Below the pieces are notes generated by a model. The model was given only the letters and a program-made list of their open reading frames with translations, was not told the DNA's origin and did not search any database. A stretch of 17,693 nt of DNA, taken from the NCBI GenBank assembly GCA_964615565.1, contig CAZTPC010000019.1, positions 1 to 17,693 on the forward strand, given 5' to 3'. The position numbers and the translations under genes are program-made. Source of the stretch: CAZTPC01 sp964615565 (GTDB lineage: Bacteria > Patescibacteriota > Saccharimonadia > Saccharimonadales > AWTP1-31). Positions 7,160 through 14,930 of the stretch are shown piece by piece; position 1 is the stretch's first letter; each line of letters opens with the position of its first letter.

Positions 7160-7512
7160 TAGAATTCCAATCCATTCTTACGTGCTGCGTCGGCTAGTGC
7201 CTGGACACGACCATGGTACAAACGAGCACCACGATCGAAAACAACGGTAGTTACTTTGGCTTTTGCGGCTTTCTTAGCGATCTCTTCACCGATAGCTGCT
7301 GCCTTTTCTGTCATAGTTCCTGTAATTTTACTGCCTGCAGTTGTAGCATGGGCGATAGTTTTGTGCGCGCTATCATCAATGATCTGCGCAACAACGTGAC
7401 GGTTGCTAATGAATACGCTAAGTCGAGGTCGTTCGGTTGTGCCGATAACGGTAGCTCGAACGCGATTCTTTCGCTGAGCCATATTCTGGATTTTCTTAGT
7501 AAGACGATTCAT
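7159..7512 (-). CDS. rplR: 50S ribosomal protein L18
   Basis: 117 aa, normal length. The RPRLSVFISNRHVVAQIIDD segment and the ending FDRGARLYHGRVQALADAARKNGLEF are diagnostic. L18 binds 5S rRNA together with L5. The stop shares one base with the rpsE ATG (TAATG). The upstream Shine-Dalgarno for rpsE inside this gene is weak (TTGGA), unlike most neighbours. Confidence 0.97.
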   Translation of the reverse strand: MNRLTKKIQNMAQRKNRVRATVIGTTERPRLSVFISNRHVVAQIIDDSAHKTIAHATTAGSKITGTMTEKAAAIGEEIAKKAAKAKVTTVVFDRGARLYHGRVQALADAARKNGLEF

Positions 7513-8051
7513 TATTTATCCTTACCGCTCTTTCCAGACTTGCGGATAATACGCTCGTCTTCATACTTAATACCCTTACCCTTGTATGGTTCAGGCTTCT
7601 TAAGTGCACGGATTTCGGCAGCAACCTGGCCAACTTGCTGACGGCTGATGCCGTTAACAGTAATGGTGTTTTGTTCTACTACGGCGGTTACGCCAGTAGG
7701 TAGTTTGTAGATAACTTCGTGGCTAAAGCCAAGGTTCATCTTTAGGTCTGTTCCGGCTAATGCTACTCGATAACCAACACCGTTGATTTCGAGTTTCTTG
7801 CTAAAACCTTTGTCTACACCAACAACCATGTTGTTGAGTAGAGCCCGCATGAGACCATGCTTGGCACGAACTTTTGGTTCGTCGTTAGCTCGAGTGACAA
7901 TGACCTGTTCGCCTTCTTGTGTGACACTAATGTCAGGCATAGTGAACTGGGACAATGTGCCCTTCGAGCCGGAAACAGTAATTGCATCATCTGCAATCGT
8001 GACGGAAACGCCACTTGGAACTGTGATCGGTGATTTACCTACGCGACTCAT
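7512..8051 (-). CDS. rplF: 50S ribosomal protein L6
   Basis: 179 aa, the usual length. It begins MSRVGKSPITVPSGVSV and ends with GQVAAEIRALKKPEPYKGKGIKYEDE, the conserved C-terminal signature of L6 near the GTPase-associated region. It is preceded by AAGGAAAAT-ATG, a good ribosome binding site in the only sizeable gap (39 nt) inside the core run. The stop overlaps the rplR start. Confidence 0.97.
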   Translation of the reverse strand: MSRVGKSPITVPSGVSVTIADDAITVSGSKGTLSQFTMPDISVTQEGEQVIVTRANDEPKVRAKHGLMRALLNNMVVGVDKGFSKKLEINGVGYRVALAGTDLKMNLGFSHEVIYKLPTGVTAVVEQNTITVNGISRQQVGQVAAEIRALKKPEPYKGKGIKYEDERIIRKSGKSGKDK

Positions 8052-8090
8052 ATATTTTCCTTCTTGTTAGAAAATTTCCTTTTATATTCT

Positions 8091-8492
8091 TTAGTAAACT
8101 CGACAAATTAATTCACCACCAATGCCGGCGACTTTGGCTTCTGAGCCAGTCATCATTCCCTTGCTGGTACTAACAATCACGATACCGCGACCGCTTTTAA
8201 CAACTGGGATGTCTTTGGCAGCAACGTAGTAGCGACGACCTGGAGTACTAAGACGCTTGATCTCAGTAATACGGGCGTTAGTGCTCTCGTCGTTGATGTT
8301 GATGTGAAGTGTTTTGCCGATGCTGGCATCAGTAACGCTAACACGGTCGATGAAGTTGTTGGCAGCAAGTAATTGAGCAACAGATTCTTTAACCTTACTG
8401 TGTGGAAGCACGACTTCGTGCTTACGAACAGCGATAGCATTACGGATACGACTTAGCATATCGGCGATTGGGTCAGTGGATGTACTGCTCAT
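8091..8492 (-). CDS. rpsH: 30S ribosomal protein S8
   Basis: 133 aa. It begins STDPIADMLSRIRNAIAVRK and ends with RGIVIVSTSKGMMTGSEAKV and GIGGELICRVY, the classic S8 signature. S8 binds the central domain of 16S rRNA and in E. coli represses the spc operon; I see no S8 binding-site mimic here. The start overlaps the rpsN stop (TAATG). A 39-nt AT-rich spacer separates it from rplF. Confidence 0.97.
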   Translation of the reverse strand: MSSTSTDPIADMLSRIRNAIAVRKHEVVLPHSKVKESVAQLLAANNFIDRVSVTDASIGKTLHININDESTNARITEIKRLSTPGRRYYVAAKDIPVVKSGRGIVIVSTSKGMMTGSEAKVAGIGGELICRVY

Positions 8493-8761
8493 TACCAGCT
8501 CGCTTTCGTTACACCAGGGATTTCGCCCTTGCTTGCATGCTCTCGGAAAGATATACGGCTTAGACCAAATGTACGCATATACGCGTGTGGTCGGCCGGTC
8601 TCTAGACAGCGGTTCTTCTGCCTTGTAGGCGAAGAGTTTCTTGGGAGCAGATGGAGACCTTCGAGATCGCCCATCTTCTTAAGCTCAGCACGCTTGGCAG
8701 CATACTTAGCAATCATCTTGGTGCGCTTTTTATCGCGCGCGATGTTTGATTTTCGGGCCAT
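8492..8761 (-). CDS. rpsN: 30S ribosomal protein S14 (zinc-independent type)
   Basis: 89 aa from the ATG at 8761 (MARKSNIARDKKRTKM). Longer readings upstream have no family support. The C-terminal part (RNCLETGRP-like RQKNRCLETGRPHAYMRTFGLSRISFREHASKGEIPG) is diagnostic for S14. There is a single cysteine, so the CxxC...CxxC zinc site of the short form is absent. This is the C-minus form, with about the E. coli-like length. It starts 1 nt after the rplE stop. Confidence 0.96.
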   Translation of the reverse strand: MARKSNIARDKKRTKMIAKYAAKRAELKKMGDLEGLHLLPRNSSPTRQKNRCLETGRPHAYMRTFGLSRISFREHASKGEIPGVTKASW

Positions 8762-8762
8762 A

Positions 8763-9356
8763 TTACTTAGTCTCCTTTCTCTCTGCCGTCTTTTCAAATG
8801 GCATCCCCAACTTAGTGAGTAGGGCCTTCGAGTGTTCTTTATCTTCTGCTCGCACCACAAACACTACCTGAAGGCCATGAGCGGTTGTGGTTTCTTCGAA
8901 TGAAAGCTCTGGGAATACAGACTGGTCAACAAAACCAAGACTGTAGTTACCAGACTTATCAAATGCGCCAGCCTTTACGCCGTGGAAGTCACGTAGACGA
9001 GGGAGGACAATGTTAATAAGTCGGTCAGCAAATTCGTACATGTGGTTACCACGAAGGGTTACCTTGATACCAATTTTGTTTCCTTCGCGAAGCTTAAAGC
9101 CGGCGATAGAGTTCTTGGCAACGGTTTCCATTGGTTCTTGAGCGGTAATCTTACGAAGGGTGTTCTTGGCGGTTTCGATGATCTTCTTGTCATCCTTGGC
9201 GCGACCAAGACCAACGTTTATAACGATCTTCTCTAGACGTGGAACTTGGTTAGGGTTGCTAAGCTCAAGTTCGGTCTGAAGTTCCTTGGCAAACGTTGTG
9301 TTGTACTCGGACTTAAGTCGAGCTACATAAGGGGTAGATGTAGTTTTAGTAGCCAT
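8763..9356 (-). CDS. rplE: 50S ribosomal protein L5
   Basis: 197 aa, slightly longer than the usual 179 because of an N-terminal extension of about 15 residues. PRLEKIVINVGLGRAKDD and KLREGNKIGIKVTLRGNHMYEF are diagnostic, as is the SLGFVDQSVFPEL region. L5 binds 5S rRNA and contacts the P-site tRNA. It ends ERKETK; the GGAGACT of that tail is the likely Shine-Dalgarno for rpsN. Confidence 0.97.
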   Translation of the reverse strand: MATKTTSTPYVARLKSEYNTTFAKELQTELELSNPNQVPRLEKIVINVGLGRAKDDKKIIETAKNTLRKITAQEPMETVAKNSIAGFKLREGNKIGIKVTLRGNHMYEFADRLINIVLPRLRDFHGVKAGAFDKSGNYSLGFVDQSVFPELSFEETTTAHGLQVVFVVRAEDKEHSKALLTKLGMPFEKTAERKETK

Positions 9357-9700
9357 TACTTAATCTCCTTTCCAGAGCCGGCGAATACGCGGACTTTTTT
9401 GCCATCTTTGTCTACTTTGTAGGCAATTCGAGCAGCTTTCTTGGTTGCAGGATCGACAATACCAACCTTTGAAACATCAATAGGCTTTGTGATGTCGATG
9501 ATGCCACCTTGTGGGTACTGCTTGTTTGGCTTCATGTGCTTCTTAACAATGTTGATGCCTTCGACAGTAACTTTGTTAAGAGTTGGATGAGTAGAAACAA
9601 CTTTACCAGTCTTTCCCTTTTCTTTGCCGGCGCGAACCATAACAGTATCGCCCTTTTGTAGGCGGATCTTGGTTACAGTTTTTGTAGTAGGTTTGTTCAT
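9356..9700 (-). CDS. rplX: 50S ribosomal protein L24
   Basis: 114 aa. A KOW motif is visible at residues 14-35 (QKGDTVMVRAGKEKGKTGKV), followed by VEGINIVKKHMKPNKQYPQGGI. L24 is an early assembly initiator at the 5' end of 23S rRNA. It ends GSGKEIK, and the same bases give AAGGAGATTAAGTAATG, which is both the ribosome binding site and start of rplE. Confidence 0.97.
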   Translation of the reverse strand: MNKPTTKTVTKIRLQKGDTVMVRAGKEKGKTGKVVSTHPTLNKVTVEGINIVKKHMKPNKQYPQGGIIDITKPIDVSKVGIVDPATKKAARIAYKVDKDGKKVRVFAGSGKEIK

Positions 9701-10068
9701 TATAGGACCTCCGGTGCGAGGGAAATAATCTTAGCGTAGCCTTGGTCGCGAAGTTCGCGTGGAACTGGGCCAAAGATACGAGTTGCTTTTGGAAGTTTGT
9801 CGTCGCCGATGATAACAGCGGCGTTGTCGTCGAAGCGGATTGTAGAACCATCTTTACGCTTGATAGCGTTCTTGGTGCGAACTACTACAGCTCGAACAAC
9901 TGACTTCTTCTTTACGTTACCCTGTGGGTTGGCTTGCTTTACGGTAGCAACAATAATGTCGCCAACGTGAGCATAGCGCCTACGAGTACCGCCGAGAACA
10001 CGGATGCAAAGGATTTCCTTGGCACCGCTGTTGTCACAGACGGTAAGGCGTGATTCTTGTTGGATCAT
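9700..10068 (-). CDS. rplN: 50S ribosomal protein L14
   Basis: 122 aa, exactly the usual length. It begins MIQQESRLTVCDNSGAKEIL and includes GDIIVATVKQANPQGNVKKK and FDDNAAVII, the universal L14 signature. L14 forms an intersubunit bridge. There is no tail extension, unlike several neighbours. The stop shares a base with the rplX ATG, and CCGGAGGT just before it provides the ribosome binding site. Confidence 0.98.
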   Translation of the reverse strand: MIQQESRLTVCDNSGAKEILCIRVLGGTRRRYAHVGDIIVATVKQANPQGNVKKKSVVRAVVVRTKNAIKRKDGSTIRFDDNAAVIIGDDKLPKATRIFGPVPRELRDQGYAKIISLAPEVL

Positions 10069-10430
10069 TACGCTTTCTCCTCGGTGTTCTCTTCTTCAAC
10101 CTTTTCTTCGGTCTTCTTGACCTTGGCAGGTTTCTTGACTTCAGCAGGTTCGTCTGCGGCGACTGCTTCGACTGAATCAGCAGCGGTGATAGCGGCTCGT
10201 TCTAGAATAGTTTGTAGAACATGTCGCTTTTTAGCGCTTAGCGGACGAGTCTCGGCGATCACAACAGTGTCACCTTCATTGGCCTCATTCTTTTCATCGT
10301 GAGCCATGAATTTTTTGCTTGTTACGAATGCTTTTCGATATAGCGCGTGTGTCTTGTGAGTAACAACATTAACGACAATGGTCTTGTCGGTCTTGTTAGA
10401 GACCACGACGCCCGTGATTGTTTTTGCCAT
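10068..10430 (-). CDS. rpsQ: 30S ribosomal protein S17 with acidic/lysine tail
   Basis: 120 aa against about 85 usual. The OB-fold core occupies residues 1-80 (ITGVVVSNKTDKTIVVNV, then NEANEGDTVVIAETRPLSAKKR). From about residue 85 there is an added tail rich in Ala, Glu, Lys and Val (ending EEENTEEKA). Unlike the Lys-rich tails nearby, this one is mixed with more acidic residues. The tail codons GAGGAG serve as the rplN ribosome binding site. Confidence 0.96.
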   Translation of the reverse strand: MAKTITGVVVSNKTDKTIVVNVVTHKTHALYRKAFVTSKKFMAHDEKNEANEGDTVVIAETRPLSAKKRHVLQTILERAAITAADSVEAVAADEPAEVKKPAKVKKTEEKVEEENTEEKA

Positions 10431-10630
10431 TATGCGTTCTCCTTCAACAGTTGTTCGCTGAGAACAGTTAGTACTCGAGCGAGATCTTTTCGCTTAGCGC
10501 GGATAGCACGGACGTTGTTCATTTCGCCCATGTGTACTCGTCGCTTCAGTTCAGCAATCTCTTCGCGTAGTTTAGTGCTCTCGGTTGCGAGCTCTGCGGT
10601 GCTATATTTACGGATATCTGTCATCTTCAT
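10430..10630 (-). CDS. rpmC: 50S ribosomal protein L29
   Basis: 66 aa, the usual size. It is a two-helix protein at the peptide exit tunnel. The LREEIAELKRRVHMGEMNNVRAIRAKRKDLARVLT region is the L29 pattern. Two ATGs are close (10630 and 10624); the first fits better because GAGG lies 7 nt before it. It starts 2 nt after the rplP stop. AAGGAGAAC at its 3' end is the binding site for rpsQ. Confidence 0.95.
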   Translation of the reverse strand: MKMTDIRKYSTAELATESTKLREEIAELKRRVHMGEMNNVRAIRAKRKDLARVLTVLSEQLLKENA

Positions 10631-10632
10631 GA

Positions 10633-11046
10633 TTATGCCTCGTCCTTCACCAAGAACTTGGTCTTAATTGGTAGCTTGTGGCTTGCCAGACGCATAGCTT
10701 CTCGGGCTACTTCTTCGCTAACACCCTGCATTTCGAACAGGATGGTTCCAGGTTTTACCTTGGCTACGAAGAATTCTGGGTTACCTTTACCGCTACCCAT
10801 CTTTACGTCCTGTGGCTTACGGGTCACTGGAGTGTGTGGGAAAATACGGATCCAGATCTTACCACCACGCTTGATATAGCGGGTCATTGCCTGACGTGCG
10901 GCTTCGATCTGTCGGCTGGTGATTCGCTCAGTACCTTGGGACTGTAGTGCGAAGTCGCCAAAAGCAATATAGTTGCCCTTAGATGCTACGCCATTAATGC
11001 GTCCTTTGCGTACCTTGCGGAACTTAGTTCGTTTAGGGAGTAACAT
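10633..11046 (-). CDS. rplP: 50S ribosomal protein L16
   Basis: 137 aa, the usual length. It begins MLLPKRTKFRKVRKGRINGV and contains GGKIWIRIFPHTPVTRKP and MGSGKGNPEFFVAKVKPG, all diagnostic. L16 helps organise the A-site tRNA and the peptidyl transferase region. It starts 1 nt after the rpsC stop, with AAAGGAGAGG upstream inside rpsC. Confidence 0.98.
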   Translation of the reverse strand: MLLPKRTKFRKVRKGRINGVASKGNYIAFGDFALQSQGTERITSRQIEAARQAMTRYIKRGGKIWIRIFPHTPVTRKPQDVKMGSGKGNPEFFVAKVKPGTILFEMQGVSEEVAREAMRLASHKLPIKTKFLVKDEA

Positions 11047-11047
11047 G

Positions 11048-11677
11048 CTAGCTTACCTCTCCTTTGTAGATCCAAACCTTAACGCCGATGATACCGGCTG
11101 CGGTTCGAGCACCTACGTGTGCATAGTCAATATCGGCACGGATAGTATGAAGTGGCACGCTACCTTGTACTTCTTTTTCGGTTCGGCTCATCTCGGCGCC
11201 GTTAAGACGACCAGCAACCTGGATACGAATACCTAGGGCACCGGAGCGCATTGTAGCGGCAGCGGTAGATTTAATAGCACGACGGAATGAAATACGGCGC
11301 TCTAGCTGGTGGGCGATGTTCTCGGCAACCAACTTGGCGTGTAACTCAGGCTTCTTTACTTCTTCGATGTTGACACGAGTTTGCGCACCATAGATCTTTT
11401 CGATATTGGCCTTAAGCTCTTGAGCTCCAGAACCACCACGACCGATTACGACACCAGCTTTAGCTGTGTAGATAGTAACGGTAACGAGGTTTGGTGAACG
11501 CTCGATGTCTACTTTATTAATCGCAGCACGGCTACCTAGCTTGATCTGGATCATTCGGCGTACGCGTAGATCCTTCTGAAGGTAGTTTGCATAATCGCGC
11601 TTGTTTGCGAACCATTTGCTGCGCCAGTCTTTGTTGACTTGAAGGCGCATTGAAATTGGATTTACTTTTTGTCCCAT
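11048..11677 (-). CDS. rpsC: 30S ribosomal protein S3
   Basis: 209 aa, shorter than E. coli (233). It ends right after GVKVWIYKGEVS and lacks the basic tail beyond it. GVVIGRGGSGAQELK is the KH-domain GxxG loop. The start MGQKVNPISMRLQVNKDWRSKWF is typical. S3 lines the mRNA entry tunnel and acts with S4 and S5 in unwinding. Its start shares a base with the rplV stop. Confidence 0.97.
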   Translation of the reverse strand: MGQKVNPISMRLQVNKDWRSKWFANKRDYANYLQKDLRVRRMIQIKLGSRAAINKVDIERSPNLVTVTIYTAKAGVVIGRGGSGAQELKANIEKIYGAQTRVNIEEVKKPELHAKLVAENIAHQLERRISFRRAIKSTAAATMRSGALGIRIQVAGRLNGAEMSRTEKEVQGSVPLHTIRADIDYAHVGARTAAGIIGVKVWIYKGEVS

Positions 11678-12099
11678 TACTTGCTCTCCTTCTTTGTTGC
11701 TGGCTTATCAGCTTTTTCGGCTACAGCCTTTTTGTCGGCTGGAACAGCCGCTGTCTTAGATACGCGAGCTTCACCGTCGACAACGACACGAATGTGAGAT
11801 GTACGACGCATGAATGGCAAGGCACGACCTTGGGCTGCAGGGCGGAATCGCTTAAGTCGAACGCCAGGTGTAACACTGATCTCAGTGATAACGAGGGTTT
11901 CAGGCTTTAGCTTGTGGTTGTGGTCGGCGTTAGCGCGAGCACTTTCGATAGCTTTACGAACAGGTACGGCAGAAGCACGTGGAACGTGTGACAGGATTGT
12001 CAACGCGTCCTCAACGCTGCGGCCACGAACGAGCGCAGCTACAACACCAACTTTACGTGGGCTCATGCGTACGCCTTTAGCGGTTGCAATAACACCCAT
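11677..12099 (-). CDS. rplV: 50S ribosomal protein L22 with Lys/Ala tail
   Basis: 140 aa (about 110 is usual). The core has RMSPRKVGVVAALVRGRSVEDAL at the start and FRPAAQGRALPFMRRTSHIRVVV at the end, the latter flanking the beta hairpin that reaches the exit tunnel. The extra 30 or so residues are an Ala/Lys/Asp tail ending TKKESK, which also encodes the rpsC ribosome binding site (AAGGAG). Confidence 0.97.
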   Translation of the reverse strand: MGVIATAKGVRMSPRKVGVVAALVRGRSVEDALTILSHVPRASAVPVRKAIESARANADHNHKLKPETLVITEISVTPGVRLKRFRPAAQGRALPFMRRTSHIRVVVDGEARVSKTAAVPADKKAVAEKADKPATKKESK

Positions 12100-12374
12100 T
12101 ACTTCTTACCTTTCGCGAGCTTACCGCCATGAGAGCGGAACTTACGTGTTGGTGAAAATTCACCGAGCTTGTGGCCAACCATGTTTTCAGTAACGAATAC
12201 TGGAACATGTACCTTACCGTTATGTACGGCGATAGTTTTGCCCACGAAGTCAGGTGAGATTGTTGAAGAACGTGCCCATGTTTTGATGATGGTACGGTCT
12301 TCGGCCCCCAAAGCGGCTACTTTTTTAGCAAGCTTTGGATCGATGAATGGTCCTTTTTTCAGTGATCGACTCAT
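12099..12374 (-). CDS. rpsS: 30S ribosomal protein S19
   Basis: 91 aa, normal. It begins MSRSLKKGPFIDPKLAKKV and contains VGHKLGEFSPTRKFRSHGG, both diagnostic. S19 sits in the head of the 30S subunit next to S13. TAAGGATATG upstream gives a clear ribosome binding site in a 9-nt spacer after rplB. Confidence 0.98.
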   Translation of the reverse strand: MSRSLKKGPFIDPKLAKKVAALGAEDRTIIKTWARSSTISPDFVGKTIAVHNGKVHVPVFVTENMVGHKLGEFSPTRKFRSHGGKLAKGKK

Positions 12375-12383
12375 ATCCTTACC

Positions 12384-13220
12384 TTACTTTCGCTTAGCCG
12401 CGTGACGGCTTCTTACAATCATATTATTAGTACTCTTACGGCGACGGGTCTTGAATCCAAGAGTCTTTTGACCCCATGGAGTTCGAGGCGCCTTAGCCAT
12501 ACGGTGACGACCACCGTCACCACCACCGTGTGGGTGATCTACGGCGTTCATAACTACACCACGTACACTTGGGCGAATACCCTTGTGTCGTGAGCGACCA
12601 GCTTTACCAACTTTGATGTTCTGGTGCTGCTCGTTACCGACACGACCAACGTTGGCCATGCACTCGAGTAGTACTTTTCGAACTTCGCCACTTGGCATGC
12701 GGATCTGTGCGTAGTCACCTTCTTTAGCCATGAGCTGTGCGCTCACACCTGCAGAACGAACCATCTGAGCACCCTTACCAGGTTGGATTTCGATACCGTA
12801 AATGGTACTACCAACAGGGATGTTCTTGATGGCCAGTCGGTTACCGGTTTCGATAGGAGCTTCTTCGCCGCTAACGATTTCTTGACCAACCTTCATGCCT
12901 TTTGCAGCTAGAACGTAGTGGTAAGTACCATTACTTTCCTTGAGCCGAGCAATACGGGCACTTCGGTTTGGATCGTATTCGATAGCTTCGATCTTGGCAG
13001 TACTACCGGCTTCGAATTTAAAGTTAACCAAGCGGTAGTACTTCTTGGCGCCACCACCATGGTGACGAGTAGTAATACGACCCTGGTTGTTACGACCAGC
13101 AGTTCGCTTCTTAATAACAAGAAGTGATTTGATAGGTCGCTTAGCGGTGATTTCACTCATATCCTGAGTGGTCATACCACGTTGAGCAGGAGTAGTAGGG
13201 TTATATTGCTTAATAGCCAT
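12384..13220 (-). CDS. rplB: 50S ribosomal protein L2
   Basis: 278 aa, normal. VVMNAVDHPHGGGDGGRH contains the conserved histidine near the peptidyl transferase centre, and GRNNQGRITTRHHGGGAKK is the basic N-terminal RNA-binding signature. The C-terminus (RRRKSTNNMIVRSRHAAKRK) is typical. There is no added tail. The ATG overlaps the rplW stop. Confidence 0.98.
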   Translation of the reverse strand: MAIKQYNPTTPAQRGMTTQDMSEITAKRPIKSLLVIKKRTAGRNNQGRITTRHHGGGAKKYYRLVNFKFEAGSTAKIEAIEYDPNRSARIARLKESNGTYHYVLAAKGMKVGQEIVSGEEAPIETGNRLAIKNIPVGSTIYGIEIQPGKGAQMVRSAGVSAQLMAKEGDYAQIRMPSGEVRKVLLECMANVGRVGNEQHQNIKVGKAGRSRHKGIRPSVRGVVMNAVDHPHGGGDGGRHRMAKAPRTPWGQKTLGFKTRRRKSTNNMIVRSRHAAKRK

Positions 13221-13588
13221 TACTTAGTCTCCTTTTCTTTCTTAGCTTTTGTTGCAGTCTTCTTGTCAGCCTTAGCGTCGGTCTTAACCTCTTCTGGGGC
13301 ATCAAAGATAGCGATGTGATCGCCAGCTTTAACAGTTACGTAAGCTTTCTTAATGTCTTTACGGGTTACCGTGATACCACGAGTTCGCTTGCTGCGGCTA
13401 GTGATTGACTTACCGTTCTGTACGACAGTGCGTACATTGAGGACGGTTACATCAAACTGGCTAGCTACGGCCTGAGCGATGGTATGCTTGTTGGTTTCGG
13501 TTGGAACTACGAAAACGTAGACGTTGCCGCTAAGACTTTGTGCATATGCCTTTTCGCTAAGACGAGGCTTTAAAACAATGTTCTTCAT
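13220..13588 (-). CDS. rplW: 50S ribosomal protein L23 with Lys/Ala tail
   Basis: 122 aa (about 95-100 is usual). The core shows LKPRLSEKAYAQ, the NVYVFVVPTETNKHTIAQAV segment and a basic loop (SRSKRTRG). L23 lies at the exit tunnel and docks trigger factor and SRP. The last 25 or so residues are an Ala/Lys/Asp tail ending KEKETK, whose codons provide the rplB ribosome binding site. Confidence 0.96.
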   Translation of the reverse strand: MKNIVLKPRLSEKAYAQSLSGNVYVFVVPTETNKHTIAQAVASQFDVTVLNVRTVVQNGKSITSRSKRTRGITVTRKDIKKAYVTVKAGDHIAIFDAPEEVKTDAKADKKTATKAKKEKETK

Positions 13589-14286
13589 TATTTTGTCTCC
13601 TCTTTCTTAACAGCAGCTTTTGCAGCTGGTTTTTCAGTCTTGGCATCAGCCTTTACTTCGCCAAGCCATTCGCTAATGATTGGAAGAGCTTTTTGGCTAA
13701 TCACAATATGGTAAGCGTTTACGATGTCGAAGACATTGAGGTATTTGGCTGTTACAAGTGTTACGTACTGTAGGTTGGCAGTTGCTCGTACTACATCAGC
13801 ATCTTTACTATCTACCACTAGTAGGGTTTTGCGCTTTGCGCCCAATTTGTTCAGAGTAGCTTGGATTTCTTTTGTTTTGCCATCTTTAGCAACAATTGCT
13901 TCGATGACACTAACTTTGCCGTCGGTGTTAGCCATGCTGAGTGCCTGGCGAATCGCCTGACGCTTAGCCTTGACGTGCATCTTCTTGGTGTAGTTTTCTT
14001 CGCCAGTTGGACCGAAGGTGATACCACCACCGCGCCAGATTGGCACTCGAGAGCTACCGAAACGTGCACGGCCAGTTCCCTTTTGCTTCCAAGGCTTCTT
14101 ACCACCACCGCTTACAAGACCACGGGTCTTGGTAACGGCGAGGTTTTCTCGGCCATTGGCTAGATATGCTACATATGCTTGCTTGATGAGTTCGTGGCTT
14201 TCAACTGAAACCTCGAATACGCTCTTATCAAGCTTTGCAGCAGTTGTGGCCTTGCCACCTGCCTTAGTGAATGTTGCTACGCTCAT
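13588..14286 (-). CDS. rplD: 50S ribosomal protein L4 with Lys/Ala tail
   Basis: 232 aa (about 205 is usual). The core contains KTRGLVSGGGKKPWKQKGTGRARFGSSRVPIWRGGG, the extended loop that reaches the exit tunnel, and LLVVDSKDADVVRATANLQYV. In E. coli L4 also represses its own operon through the S10 leader. The tail ends KKEETK. The start overlaps the rplC stop by four bases (ATGA), the only such junction in the run. Confidence 0.97.
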   Translation of the reverse strand: MSVATFTKAGGKATTAAKLDKSVFEVSVESHELIKQAYVAYLANGRENLAVTKTRGLVSGGGKKPWKQKGTGRARFGSSRVPIWRGGGITFGPTGEENYTKKMHVKAKRQAIRQALSMANTDGKVSVIEAIVAKDGKTKEIQATLNKLGAKRKTLLVVDSKDADVVRATANLQYVTLVTAKYLNVFDIVNAYHIVISQKALPIISEWLGEVKADAKTEKPAAKAAVKKEETK

Positions 14287-14930
14287 ACTTCTGCTCCTTC
14301 AATAAGGACGATGCCCTTACGTGGACCAGGAACCGCGCCCGTTACACCAATAACCTTGAGGTCGGTATCAACCAACGCTACTTTTAGGTTTTTGACTGTG
14401 ACACGGACTGCGCCATAACGGCCAGCCATGCGAGTACCTTTGAAGATGTGCTGTGGGTACATTGAGCCGATAGAACCTGGCTTACGGGTGTTTCCTTTAC
14501 CACCGTGCGTTTTGCGCTGGCGGTGGAAGTTGTGGCGCTTGATAGTACCAGCAAACCCCTTACCTTTGCTAGTGCCTGTAACTTGTACAGTGTCACCAAC
14601 TGAAAAGACCTCGGCGGTGAGCTCTGCTCCGACGCTAAGGTCTTCTGGTAGTTCTTCTCCCTCTTGGAGATCAAGGCGGAATTCGCGAATAATATTTGAC
14701 TGTACGTCGTTATTCTTAGCTCCCGCCGCCTTGAGATGCCCAAGCATGGTCTTTCCCTGCTTCTTGGCATTCTCGGCACCCATTTGCACGGCGCTATAGC
14801 CGTCCTTCTCGAGTGTCTTCACCTGTGTCACGGTGTTTGGGCTAGCGGAAAGCAAGGTAACAGCAATAACTGCACCATCATCGGTAACGATAGACGTCAT
14901 ACCAACTTTTCGGGTAATGAATGCTTTCAT
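14283..14930 (-). CDS. rplC: 50S ribosomal protein L3
   Basis: 215 aa from the ATG at 14930 (MKAFITRKVGMTSIVTDDGA). An upstream in-frame extension from a TTG adds residues unlike L3. GTSKGKGFAGTIKRHNFHRQRKTHGGKGNTRKPGSIG is the diagnostic segment near the peptidyl transferase centre. It ends in TGA. It is the first gene of the core run and is preceded by a promoter and a structured leader, while rpsJ, its usual upstream partner, is separated from it by two other genes. Confidence 0.97.
   Translation of the reverse strand: MKAFITRKVGMTSIVTDDGAVIAVTLLSASPNTVTQVKTLEKDGYSAVQMGAENAKKQGKTMLGHLKAAGAKNNDVQSNIIREFRLDLQEGEELPEDLSVGAELTAEVFSVGDTVQVTGTSKGKGFAGTIKRHNFHRQRKTHGGKGNTRKPGSIGSMYPQHIFKGTRMAGRYGAVRVTVKNLKVALVDTDLKVIGVTGAVPGPRKGIVLIEGAEV

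Noticed and set aside
8762..8860. Longer N-terminus for S14 (start at 8860)
   Set aside because: The extra residues are read from inside rplE in another frame and do not resemble S14. MARKSN at 8761 is the standard start.
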